Origin: Taudactylus pleione
Taxonomy: Eukaryota > Chordata > Amphibia > Anura > Myobatrachidae
Direction of reading: 5' to 3'
NCBI GenBank assembly: GCA_031769625.1
Contig: JAUIMM010000016.1
Location: forward strand, 14,086,001 to 14,150,000
DNA length: 64,000 nt
A model generated the notes under the pieces. It was not told the origin of the DNA and made no database searches. It saw only the letters and a program-made list of their open reading frames with translations. Numbering within the stretch: position 1 is the stretch's first letter; every line of letters starts with the position of its first letter. This document shows, one piece after another, positions 43,475 to 54,243 of the stretch. The position numbers and the translations under genes were made by a program.

Positions 43475-44750
43475 TAGATGTTTTTTCAGAGCAATGTACA
43501 TGGAAGCATAAGTAGGATTGCAGAGTCCAGGATTCTGTTTCTCGGAATGATGGTATTATTATTAATGACCTCTTAATTGCATTGTTCAGAAAAAAAAAAT
43601 TAATTATCAATAATTGTCTTGGCCACACATGGTCATGTCCCATTGCTTGAGTGTTGAGGATTATTATTGATTTTGGCAAAATTGGACAGTAAATAAGTGA
43701 TCAATTGTGTCAATCTTTAGCAGAAAATGTATCATGCAACAACACCAGACTAATCTGCCATTGTTTCCTTTCCAATGGTAAAGTACCCAAGGCAGGTAAT
43801 GGAGAATGGTAAAATGCTCACTATACTAAACTCTTTTTGAATGATGCAATTTAAAACTTGCAACATTTCAAACCCTAAGTTAAAACCCTAAACTATACAG
43901 TACAATAATTTGGAGCAAACAAAGTAATCAAGCAAAACAAAGAGATAAAGAGGTAAGGGGACCTAGCTCCCAAATTTACAATCTTTAGGACAATAGGGGT
44001 TTGATACATGAGGTTAAGCACCACAGGTTGGCCCTGCCAGATTGAAGGGTAAAAACTGCTTAGTGGGTCATGTGACACATTTTTAAATATCATGACAGCG
44101 TGTCTGGTAATTCGAATTTCCTATTGCCACATATCATAGTAAAAAGAAAAATATTTTAGTATGGAATTTAGTCCATGTTTGTCAGCTCTGTCACCACAGA
44201 GGCCACAGAGATCACCAGAGGATCAGCAGAGATGGCAGCAGCAATGACAGCTGCACTCACTGGGTCCAGCACAGAACTGAAATGGTTTCGATAGGTGCCC
44301 CAAACCAGTGTTCTTGGTGTGGTGACTCCACAGCACTAACATGTCATTTCCCACTGATTTCCTATAGGTGTAACTGTGTGATAGCAGTGGGAAGCTGAAG
44401 ATGTGGGGTATAGGGCAGAGAGCTGATTATGTAGCACAGCCAACACCAACTGTTGCTCGCATGCCACATTTAAACATTCTCCATTGTCAGGTGGCCCCTG
44501 TATGGGCCGAGTATAAAACCCAAGTGCACGGCAATACCACTGGCATTTCCTCAGTTGTACAGTAGCTGTTGCTGACGAATGAGAAAGGCCTCACAAGAGA
44601 GAAGGAGTTGTCACACTAGTGTCCGCTTCAAGTGACTCACCAGTGACCGGAGCTCAGCGCACAATCACATCTGTGCTATTTCTTTCTTTGTGTATTTAAA
44701 AAAAAAAATTGTGCAACTTCATTTCTATTTCTTTCACACTTTCTTACCAT
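43475..44750. other. No recognised feature
   Basis: A/T-rich up to 44150, then more mixed sequence. No credible gene; no terminal repeats or arrays. Confidence 0.35.
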
Positions 44751-44755
44751 CAGAA

Positions 44756-44947
44756 TGTGAGGTTCTGGTTTTCTTGTGGGCCCGGGGTGGAAAAAGGAGC
44801 AGACACTATAGCTGAGTACAAATAAATTTGAAGTTTTTAATGAGTGACTTAACAGACATGAATGTGGCAAAACAAAAAGTCCGGGTTTAGCATTAAAGTG
44901 CACTTGGGGAACTGTAGTGAAGCAATGGGAAAAAGTCCAGGTAGTGA
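44756..44947 (-). repeat. 3' LTR of element B, distal part
   Basis: Matches 57157-57350 (TGTGAGGTTCTGG ... GTCCAGGTAGTGA) with a handful of differences. The match breaks exactly at the Y-box element boundary and resumes at 52821. Confidence 0.9.
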
Positions 44948-46545
44948 TGTAACACCCCAACAGATTGGGCAAAGTGGGTAGTGAGAATTCTCTACTCTTG
45001 GTTCTCTTTATTACTTCAGAGAGGTAAGGAGGGGGAACAGGCATCAATAGGCATTAGTTTAGTTTCATACACAAATCTTAATTTATTGAACAGACAATAT
45101 CACACAATGGGTAACAACTAGCATATGACAATTTACAATATCCTTCTAATCCATACACTAGAAAGTCACGCCGTAAGCACACTGAAGGTTTTATTTTACT
45201 GGAACACTTTAACAGCATGTGGAAAAACTGTGGAATTGTAGTGGGTCAGTAAAACAAACACATACCGTTAAATCAGTATCATACAACAATATAAGAAAGA
45301 CTATAGATATTGCAACAATATATAAAACAATTCACAAAATAATTTACCTTTTGAATATATTAAAAACTCAGTTTTCACTAACTAACTATATTTACGGTTT
45401 ACAATAATGTCTGAGCTCTTTCTTGAAGGTGGTGCACATTAATGGATGGTCTTTTGGCTCATTTAAATCCCACTTTGTGAAGAATATTATATATTTGCTC
45501 TGGGAAAATATACTGCTGGCTGTTGCCTGGGTTATTTTAGAGGAAGAAGCTGTCCGTTCCACTATAGCACTTTTAGAGGCAATCTGAGGCACGGATTTAC
45601 TGTAGTCCCATTATGTCCTACACATTACTTAAAGGAATCTTATTCTCCCTTATTGCTGTTAGTCTCTTCTGTGATTACTCTGTTAGCTTTTATTTCCCGG
45701 CTGGAGACCTATCTCTGTATAGTGTGACTGACGTTTGTGCTGCCTGCAGTGGCGTGATAACTGCTTTATACTGTAGTCTGTGCACAGCTGGGAGATACTG
45801 AGGACATTCCCTCTGTGCTAGCCTTCCTGAGGAGACTGTGATAAGCTGAGATGCTGATCTGCCTGTGGCTGTGTTAGTCCTATAGTAGTTAGTCTGTGAC
45901 TGAACTATGCAGGCATACATGGAATAGCCCGGCATAAAAGGGCTCTATACTGAGAATGACTGAGGCAGGCACCGGGACTGTATGTATCTTGCTCACTGTC
46001 ACTTATATCTCTGCTATCTCCTGAGACTGTAGCTGATTGTATGAGTGAGGGAACGGTGAGTGGTGCATGGTGTACAGACCTCACTCCGGATTGCCTGCAT
46101 TCACTGAGGGGAATCCAGGGGGGATGATGCTGACATCTCCGGGGTCGTCTCCTTCTCCCTTTTCCCCAACTGCAGTCAGTCAGACTCTTGAGGGGCGGGG
46201 AATCTCACAGGAAAGCAGCTCCATTACTGCCGCTGGTTCCTTCGTGCTGACAGCAGCCGATCAGTTCCTATTGGCGGTACATGCCTGCAGCACAGGTCTC
46301 CTCTATTAGCATGCTCCTTCAGGACTCACTAACTGTCCGTTACCTCAGGAGAGGCCCCTCTGCAACTGTCATAACTGTCCCCCTCAGCCATCTGCAGATG
46401 GTTCCAGCATGAGTCATGTGACCTGCTGCTGACTCACTACATATTACCTGTGTACCAGAACATATATTTTGTTTTTATAGGGGTTTTAAATACATTAGTG
46501 ATACCCACCATAGGCTTAAACACAATGTTTTGGTGGGGTATCACA
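44948..46545 (-). repeat. 3' LTR of the Y-box element (1598 bp)
   Basis: TGTAACACCCCAAC ... GGGGTATCACA on the + strand. It pairs with 51222-52820. The inner boundary is followed by a purine-rich tract. Confidence 0.9.
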
Positions 46546-46558
46546 TACTTCCCCGCAA
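46546..46558 (-). promoter_or_regulatory. Polypurine tract of the Y-box element
   Basis: The minus strand reads TGCGGGGAAGTA immediately before the 3' LTR start TGTGATACCCC. Position and purine content fit a plus-strand primer and fix the element's orientation as minus. Confidence 0.7.
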
Positions 46559-46722
46559 CAATTTTGCGTGTCCTCACGCATTAGATACCTTTAAGTAGTA
46601 GAAAATTCAATCATACACTTTACAATTTTCTAATGAATTATCTACATGTAACAATTTTGTGTGATATATTCTTCAGATTTTACTTAATAAAACTTTTACT
46701 TTAGATACACCTTTGCCAAGAT

Positions 46723-47563
46723 CTAATGAGTTGAATTCCCTTTGTGCCTCTTTTTTAAGGGTCTTGATGCTCTTCGCAAAATTTGGGCCACTTCACTAGA
46801 CTCTATAACCATATATTCATCCTCTGAGACCCCATACTGCGCTAGAACAGTCATTATGGGCTTCTTGGCTACAATACAAGGTTTCTCAGGAATTACATAT
46901 GTCAACTCTTGCATAACAGTGTCCTGAAGATTCGGTTCTGAAGATTCCAAGCTCTCGGCTCTGGGTGAGTCATTATCCTTTACCATGTTGTCTTTACAAT
47001 CAATGGCACACAAATCTGGTTCATTATGGTGGGCCACATTGGAATGGACGTCATCCTTTCCGGGTTTACTCTGGCATGGAAACTGCTGCAAAAATCGTGG
47101 TCCATCAATTTGTGGGTTCTGTTGCATCCTTCCACTTGGTACCTCCACATCTTGATCTTCTGTTTTCTCCGACACTTTATCCTGCACAGGGGAATTGGGA
47201 CACTGTTGTCTGTGTCCATATGGTTTCTGTAAATAGTATGGTGGGTAGCGATGTGTCTGATAAGGCTGTTGTTGACTTGTACTTTCTGTCACACTTTCAA
47301 CTTCTTTGGGCTTCTTTCCATATTCATGGTATTGGTAGTATTGCTGGTAATTACATGGAGAACCTCTGCAACGTGAACAGCGCCAATAACGCTTATGATC
47401 TGCTGCATATCTGCTGCCTTGAACTGGGACACCACCAGGACCAGTGACATTTGCTGCCTGTAGACCTTTCTCCCCATTCACAACATCAAACTCAACAGTT
47501 TCTCCTTCTCTCAAACTGCGGAGGTACTTCCTGGGGTGGTTGTTCTTGATGAAGGAATAATGT
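46723..47563 (-). pseudogene. Captured Y-box protein: second half of cold-shock domain and C-terminal tail
   Basis: The frame is open for 263 codons from an internal methionine at 47514 and continues upstream to the insertion boundary. Cold-shock part: [41 protein letters not shown] and YAAD, all hallmarks of vertebrate YBX proteins; the residue pattern of the tail ([25 protein letters not shown]) is most like YBX1. In the family, the cold-shock domain binds RNA and the basic/acidic islands of the tail package mRNA. Here many expected arginines are W, C, Q or H. The last ~40 residues ([16 protein letters not shown], then [12 protein letters not shown]) do not match the Y-box family as I know it. 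Split from its N-terminal half by the insert at 47564-50044. Confidence 0.9.
47560..47563. repeat. Target duplication ATGT, left of the nested insert
   Basis: ATGT here and at 50045-50048 bracket the 2481-bp insert. Counting one copy only, the cold-shock domain reading frame is continuous across the site. Confidence 0.85.
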
Positions 47564-50044
47564 TGTTGAATTTGTAAATAAACCTTTTAATACATTCCTG
47601 CCTATAAACCTCTAAGATTCACCTGCCTAGAACCTCTAAGACAAAACCTGCCTATAAACCTCTAAGATAAAACCTGCTTATACCTTCTAAAACCACAAGA
47701 TGTCGCTAATTAGCGCTGTGTTTGATTATACCATTAATGAAATACTGAGACAGTTGAATAGCGGTCCAACGCGCTAACGATTATTATTCAGGTAAAAGTA
47801 CAGATGTTACAACGCTATGATCTAATAATGAGCGCAAATAAATTGTACAAACATTAGGTCATAAGGTACAGTTAATATACATGAAACGGTTATTAAAGAT
47901 CAAAATACAATGAGCAATATGAGACAGAGAGACAGAGAGAGAGAGAGAGAGAGAAAGAGAAACACATCAAAATACAATGAGAGAGATATCAATGTCTGCT
48001 GAGAGCACATGTTCAAGATGGCTGGTGATGGTGTGTGTGTGTGTGTTTGTGTGTGAGGGGGAGTTGGGAATGCTTTCTGCCCTATTGTCCAAACCGCATG
48101 GTCTACAAACAAACTCCATTATGAAGCTATCTCATTGAAATCTCCCATAATGCCATAGTTAATTAAATATGCAAGCTGAATATCATATGCCAACACATCA
48201 GGCAAACACTGCACCATTTAATATTCCAACATGTACAACACAATCTGATTCCAATATACAACAATACCATCCTACAACAGACCTCATCCAGTACCCACTA
48301 GACCGTGGGGAGGGGGAAGGGCTGAAGCACATGCTCTTCCTTTGTTTGCAAGCCTCATGATCCCTAGGCAAACTCCAATTTGAAAACTCACATTAAGTTG
48401 TAACTCTGTAAATCATACATCCATCAATGATCACAATTATAATAAAGACAATATACCTATCTGACCCATACAACACCATAACTGGGTAGAATTATAATTT
48501 CCTTTGTTCACCCCACATGGAAGTAGCCATCTCTAATAAACTGCAGACAATATACCTATCTGACCCACACGGCAATTACTTATGACCATTCAAAGCTGTT
48601 ATTAATTCAACTTCCATAATATATAACTGATACCACCCTATGATTACATTCATGAGTACACAACACATACCAAGCCTATCTCTCCCAAGCAGAGATATTG
48701 TTCAAGCACATGGGAAGGCCCTAACACAGAGCACATGGGAAGGCCCTAACACAGAGCACATGGGAAGGCCCTAACACAGAGCACATGGGAAGGCCCTAAC
48801 ACAGCTCACCAGAGGATCTCAATCAACCAGCATCAATCATTTACAAATATTACAAAAACTCCATAATCAATCCCTTTCCTGCATGCTGATAACAGACTAT
48901 TGTACCCTACAGTGTAGATGAAAAGTACAGATTAGATAACATATCATCCACTGTATGCTAACACAGACTCATGAATATCCTTAGAAAACTACAAACCACA
49001 CACCATGCTAAGCTAATAACAGATTAACACCAAAAATAGCTACAGACACCCAAATAGGCTAAATATTGCACAATTTATACTTAGCTATAACCCAGAGGAA
49101 CTGAGACCCATTTTCCATTGTCTTGTGAGGGAGGGAACCTCTCTCTTCCAAAGATCTGCAAGTGTGTCTGGTGGCTTGTGTGTTCTCAGAATGTGCATGC
49201 TATGTTCCCACCCCTTTTACCTGTGAGGTCATCAGAAAGGGTGTATCCTTTTGGTTTCTGGAAACTACTGTTAATTAGGTTCTAGTCCCAGTTAGCTATC
49301 TCTATTGATTAGACTGGAATAACCAGTCCTTTGGACAAAAATGTAAACAAGCCTACACAATGTCATTGTCTTTTGGTAAGGGTTAGAAATCTGTTACAGG
49401 GCATTTATTGGACAATTCCAAATGGATACAAAAGGTCTCCAACCTCCCTTTGCATCCCCCACATGCAAATCTAAGCTGCTTATGGCTTACAACATTTCAA
49501 ATAGTTATTCTCTCTAACATTCATATTTCATAGCCGCATGTTCTGATCTTCATATTGATGTCACCGGAACGCTGTGGAAACAGAGTAGATCAGTACGGTT
49601 CCACACACAGTCCAATTGTCATTTACTAAGCCATAGTTACAGAAAACATTCATTTCTTTATATACTGACATTGCGTTTAAACAAAGTAATAATTATCCTT
49701 TTTGCGTTACGGGGCCATTGCTTTTAAATGTATGTATGCGGGGAAAACACCACTGCCTTGCTGTTGCTCAAATATAAGTCTGTGGTGATTTTAATGTGTT
49801 GGAAAGTTATTTTATGTATTCTGAACACTGTCGGTATGTGTTTGGGGAAGATTGTTAAAAAGCTGTTCGTGCTACTTTTAGCAACTTTGCACTGTGATTT
49901 GTGTACTATGTATTTTTGACAAAATGGCGCTTGTGTAAGCTTTCTTTTCTAAAATGGAGTCTTGCTGCCATTCACAAGATGGCGTCGTGCAGGTTTTCCT
50001 GATTGCAAACAGATTCTGTCTTACCCAATTATCCAGTTTCGACA
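47564..50044 (-). mobile_element. Solo-LTR-like insert (2481 bp) inside the cold-shock domain
   Basis: On the minus strand it begins TGTCGAAACTGG and ends ...AAATTCAACA, i.e. TG...CA with short inverted ends TGTYGAA, and is flanked by the 4-bp duplication ATGT. This matches an endogenous-retrovirus-type LTR left after recombination. I found no internal coding region, primer site or second LTR. Minus-strand repeats of AAAATGG/CAAGATGG occur near its start. A GAGA microsatellite (47924-47965), a GT run (48029-48054) and a 25-bp tandem repeat (48706-48804) lie inside. Long for an LTR, so a small composite element is an alternative. Confidence 0.7.
48706..48804. repeat. 25-bp tandem repeat, four copies
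   Basis: GCACATGGGAAGGCCCTAAC plus ACAGA repeats at 48706, 48731, 48756 and 48781, essentially identical, inside the LTR-like insert. Confidence 0.92.
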
Positions 50045-51193
50045 ATGTACAAACACATCTTCCTTGGTGTCATTACGGTTTATGAATCCATAACCACGTT
50101 GCACATGGAACCATATGACTTTGCCTAAAACTTTTTCTGTGCAAGCTGGGGCATTGGAGTTTAAAGGCTCCAAGAGGCTGCAATCTCGTTCTATATGGCC
50201 ACTTCTTTTGCACTGTTGACAAATAGGTCGGCCTTGCAAATCAAATCAGTTGTAAACTCTCCTCCCATTCCTTTGCGGGAGTTCCCCCCAATCAGTGGAA
50301 GTTCTTCTCCTCTCAGTCCGCCACATGGTTTCTGTTGTATTGGCATTCTGTTGTATTTTTAAGTTGTGGATCTCTCAACACATCGCCGCCATTCTGGTGG
50401 TCAACTCCGCTATTTGGCCTTTTAGTGCTTCAGCTATATCATTGATGGGAGCTTGAGTGCCTTGAACCACTGCCTTCACTTGGTGTTTGACTTCTTGTTG
50501 CCCAGGTATTTCAGGAAAAGCTATCTCATAAATCTGGTTAGGTCCTACCACCTTAATAGCGGCATCTTTAAAGTCCAGAAATGTATGATCTAGTAATAGC
50601 ATTCGGAGTAACCCGTAGTTGTGTCTTCACATTCTCATTATTTGCCCCTTCTACGAACTGGTTGATCAAGGTCTTATCTACATTGTGCACTTCAGCATCA
50701 TCGATAGTTTGAATATCCTGCAAGGCCTCCTGCAGACCTAAAGCATAGTCTCGAAGTGTTTCTTCTATTAATTGTTTCCGAGCATAAAATCTCATCTTTA
50801 ATTCTGAGATGGTCCGTGTCTCAAAGGTGGTTGACAGTCGTTTAAGAACTTGATCTACCTTCTGTTTCTCTTCCAACGGCCACAATGTCACCTCTCTGAG
50901 GGCCGATCCTTTAAGTTGTCCGATCAGTATTTCGACCTGTTGTTGTTCGCTTAACGGGTAAAGCCGAAACATTGACTCATCTAATTTTTAAACTCTGTTA
51001 GATTGTTTCTGTCTGATCCATAAACATCCCCGGTGTATGTAGGGAGCCAAGAGGCACCAAAGTAATATGGCAACATTATGGGATTAAGTTGAGACATTAG
51101 AGTTCCTGATTTTGTGCCAGTGGTACCTGTATCAGATGAATCCCCCATCGCTTGTCGTTTCTGTGACATCATTCCTGTTTTAGATTCCTCCAT
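50045..51193 (-). pseudogene. gag: Gag of the Y-box element, running into the cold-shock domain
   Basis: Start chosen at ATG 51193 (MEESKTGMM), 29 nt inside the 5' LTR boundary. Order: N-terminal segment to 50981; capsid-like helical region (EQQQVEILIGQLKGSALREV, LKRLSTTFETRTISELK, FYARKQ, LRDYALGLQEAL), which resembles Ty3/PNMA-type capsids; a coiled linker (50375-50570); one zinc knuckle [14 protein letters not shown] (CX2CX4HX4C); then the cold-shock domain start [17 protein letters not shown] and EDVFVH (50045-50134). The conserved RNA-contact aromatics (W in VIWF, F in GYGFI, F and H in VFVH) are present. Inactivated by a 1-nt change in an A run near 50990, a frameshift near 50585 and two TGA stops (about 50366 and 50247). 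Only then comes the nested insert. Confidence 0.85.
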
Positions 51194-51199
51194 ACTTTG

Positions 51200-51221
51200 G
51201 ACTCTGTATCCTGTTGCCAAA
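51200..51221 (-). promoter_or_regulatory. Primer-binding site of the Y-box element
   Basis: Two bases inside the 5' LTR the minus strand reads TGGCAACAGGATACAGAG. The TGG start fits a tRNA 3' end (CCA), unlike the self-priming sites of elements A and B. I could not match it confidently to a specific vertebrate tRNA. Confidence 0.55.
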
Positions 51222-52820
51222 TGTAACACCCCAACAGATTGGGCAAAGTGGGTGGTGAGAATTCTCTACTCTTGGTTCTCTTTATTACTTCAGAGAGGTA
51301 AGGAGGGGGAACAGGCATCAATAGGCATTAGTTTAGTTTCATACACAAATCTTAATTTATTGAACAGACAATATCACACAATTGGTAACAACTAGCATAT
51401 GACAATTTACAATATCCTTCTAATCCATACACTAGAAAGTCACGCCGTAAGCACACTGAAGGTTTTATTTTGCTGGAACACTTTAACAGCATTTGGAAAA
51501 ACTGTGGAATTGTAATGGGTCAGTAAAACAAACACATACCGTTAAATCAGTATCATACAACAATATAAGAAAGACTATAGATATTGCAACAATATATAAA
51601 ACAATTCACAAAATAATTTACCTTTTGAATATATTAAAAACTCAGTTTTCCCTAACTAACTATATTTACGGTTTACAATAATGTCTGAGCTCTTTCTTGA
51701 AGGTGGTGCACATTAATGGATTGTCTTTTGGCTCATTTAAATCCCACTTTGTGAAGAATATTATATATTTGCTCTGGGAAAATATACTGCTGGCTGTTGC
51801 CTGGGTTATTTTAGAGGAAGAAGCTGTCTGTTCCACTATAGCACTTTTAGAGGCAATCTGAGGCACGGATTTACTGTAGTCCCATTATGTCCTACACATT
51901 ACTTAAAGCAATCTTATTCTCCCTTATTGCTGTTAGTCTCTTCTGTGATTACTCTGTTAGCTTTTATTTCCCGGCTGGAGACCTATCTCTGTATGGTGTG
52001 ACTGACGTTTGTGCTGCCTGCAGTGGCGTGATAACTGCTTTATACTGTAGTCTGTGCACAGCTGGGAGATACTGAGGACATTCCCTCTGTGCTAGCCTTC
52101 CTGAGGAGACTGTGATAAGCTGAAGACACTGATCTGCCTGTGGCTGTGTTAGTCCTATAGTAGTTAGTTTGTGACTGAACTATGCAGGCATACATGGAAT
52201 AGCCTGGCATAAAAGGGCTCTATACTGAGAATGACTGAGGCAGGCACCGGGACTGTATGTATCCTGCTCACTGTCACTTATATCTCTGCTATCTCCTGAG
52301 ACTGTAGCTGATTGTATGAGTGAGGGAACGGTGAGTGGTGCATGGTGTACAGACCTCACTCCGGATTGCCTGCATTCACTGAGGGGAATCCAGGGGGGAT
52401 GATGCTGACATCTCTGGGGTCGTCTCCTTCTCCATCTTCCCCAACTGCAGTCAGTCAGACTCTTGAGGGGTGGGGAATCTCACAGGAAAGCAGCTCCATT
52501 ACTGCCGCTGGTTCCTTCGTGCTGACAGCAGCCAATCAGCTCCTATTGGCGGTACATGCCTGCAGCACAGGTCTCCTCTATTAGCATGCTCCTTCAGGAC
52601 TCACTAACTGTCCATTACCTCAGGAGAGGCCCCTCTGCAACTGTCATAACTGTCCCCCTCAGCCACCTGCAGATGGTTCCAGCATGAGTCATGTGACCTG
52701 CTGCTGACTGACTACATATTACCTGTGTACCAGAACATATATTTTGTTTTTATAGGGGTTTTAAATACATTAGTGATACCCACCATAGGCTTAAACACAA
52801 TGTTTTGGTGGGGTATAACA
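51222..52820 (-). repeat. 5' LTR of the Y-box element (1599 bp)
   Basis: Near-identical to 44948-46545. It ends GGGGTATAACA at 52820, after which element B's LTR resumes with GTGATAAC. Mirrored small open frames in the two LTRs are duplicates, not genes. Confidence 0.9.
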
Positions 52821-52824
52821 GTGA

Positions 52825-53413
52825 TAACATTAAGTAGTCCAGTAATCCAGGTTTTGTGAGGCAGAAATGATTTGCAGGCTGAAGTGAATTTGCAAGCAGA
52901 AGTGAATTTGCAGGGAAAAGGCAAGTGGAGGCAGGGTGCAGGGTAACAGCTGACACAGGTATTCAGGCAAGGGAGAGGCAATGGAGGAAGCAGGAGAATC
53001 CAACGAGACTGTTACAGGCAGGGTGAAGCAGGCTAGGAGATGATCCCAACAGACAGGTGAAAGCACAGAAACTCTCTCTCTCTCAGCTCTCACTGAGAAA
53101 CACATTGCACTGGCAATGAAAGGAAGCTCTGCACTCCCTTAAATACCCAGTGCCAGACTGTGACTGCCAGAAAGAGCATGTGACACACCAGGATAGGATA
53201 GGACTAGGTCACATGACCGGAGGCAAGATGGCGGCGCCCATGTCAGAGTGGAACGGAAGCACCACCAGGCCTAGCCAGACCAGAGTGACAGTATGCCCGC
53301 ACAGGACTACACGCAGCCAATGCACCCTGCCAGATACCAGCACCACTGCTCGCCATAACGTCCTCACAGGTAATACCTGCCAGCCGGCATGCCAAGAACC
53401 CCTGGTCATGACA
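52825..53413 (-). repeat. 3' LTR of element B, proximal part
   Basis: Matches 57351-57923 and ends CCTGGTCATGACA. Contains the TATA region (TTAAATAC, + strand near 53139) and the GCACTGGCAATG start segment near 53107. A short internal duplication of GAAGTGAATTTGCA occurs near 52880-52910. Confidence 0.9.
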
Positions 53414-54240
53414 GTACCCCCCCTTATGGGTGGCCTCAGGACATTCACCAGGCTTCTCAGGATGTGCACAATGGAATTTCCTGATGAGTGCAGGAGCAAG
53501 AATGTCCCGGGCATGAGTCCAGCAGCATTCTTCAGGACCGTAACCCTTCCAATCTAGGAGGTACTGCAAACGGCCTCTGAGGACATGAGAATCCAGGACC
53601 TGAGAGACCTCGAACTCCAATCCTCTCTCAGTCTGGATACGAGGTGAAACAGGGAGGACCTTGAGAAATTTTGTTCAGAATCAGAGGCTTGAGAAGGGAG
53701 ACATGAAAAGAGTTTGGAACTCTTAAGTAAGAGGGGAGTTGAAGGCGATAAGCCACAGGATTGATGACTTCTGTGATGGAGAAGGGTCCGATGTAACGTG
53801 GGGCAAACTTCATGGACGGGACCCTGAGGCATAGGTTCCGGGTGGACAACCAAACCTGGTCTCCAACTTTCATGCAGGGTACCTTCCTGCGCTTCCTGCT
53901 TGTAGTTTGTAGTGACAGGACATCTTCTCCAAATTAGTGCGCACTTGAGCCCAAATGGATGCAAATCTCTGTACTGTATCCTTCACGGCTGGAACATCCA
54001 AAGCTGGTAGGCTCCGGAACTCAGGAATTCGAGGGTGAAGCCCGTAATACACCTGGAATGGAGTTTGATTCGTAGAGGAATGATACGAGGCGCTGTGCGT
54101 GAATTCCGCCCAGGACAGTAACTCGGACGTGATGGAATAGGTAGGGGCAACAATTCACTGGCGGGGGCTTGACTTGAGGATTTGTGTTGGACACATGGGA
54201 TACATGAAGAGATAGACTCCAATACGTCAGTCTTCATCGA
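53243..54240 (-). pseudogene. Integrase and chromodomain remnant of element B
   Basis: The zinc domain ends with CIPCVQHK near 54190. The reading then jumps directly to the region equivalent to WAEFTHSASYHSS, so the catalytic core with its D, D and E residues is deleted (compare element A, where about 120 residues lie between). Next come YYGLHPRIPEF, GDQVWLSTRN and RYIGPFSI, then a chromodomain ([31 protein letters not shown]). Several frameshifts. The chromodomain frame runs into the 3' LTR as in element A. Confidence 0.8.
53414..53428 (-). promoter_or_regulatory. Polypurine tract of element B
   Basis: The minus strand reads AAGGGGGGGTACTG against the 3' LTR, equivalent to 5760-5775 in element A. 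Confidence 0.8.
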
Positions 54241-54243
54241 GGG

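Larger units (their letters stand above)
44948..52820 (-). mobile_element. Y-box LTR retrotransposon: non-autonomous, Gag fused to a captured Y-box protein
   Basis: LTRs at 44948-46545 (3') and 51222-52820 (5') differ at roughly two dozen sites by eye over 1.6 kb. Target duplication GTGA (44944-44947, 52821-52824; AGTGA if one terminal base is shared). Internal order on the minus strand: primer-binding site, gag, zinc knuckle, cold-shock domain, Y-box tail, purine-rich tract. Without the 2.48-kb insert at 47564-50044 the interior is only about 2.2 kb, and no protease, reverse transcriptase, RNase H or integrase motif is present. Confidence 0.88.

Noticed and set aside
44948..46545. Pairs of similar small open frames repeated at 51222-52820 as a duplicated gene family
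   Set aside because: They are identical positions in the two LTRs of one element.
46965..47447. 160-codon open frame on the + strand across the Y-box region
   Set aside because: It is the antisense shadow of the Y-box frame, with no recognisable domain.
46723..47563. Processed pseudogene of a host YBX gene sitting by chance in the LTR element
   Set aside because: The cold-shock domain is in frame with the upstream Gag zinc knuckle, lacks the YBX N-terminus, and no poly(A) or separate target duplication flanks it. The purine tract and LTR follow within about 180 bp.
48706..48804. CRISPR-like array
   Set aside because: The 25-bp units are directly contiguous without unique spacers, in a vertebrate genome.
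50020..50044. Splice-donor-like TTGG/GTAAGA just after the first half of the cold-shock domain, suggesting a host YBX gene intron of about 2.5 kb
   Set aside because: The intervening segment starts and ends TG...CA with short inverted ends and has the 4-bp duplication ATGT. There is no good acceptor with a pyrimidine tract at the other side, and the reading frame is restored at the duplication rather than at splice sites.
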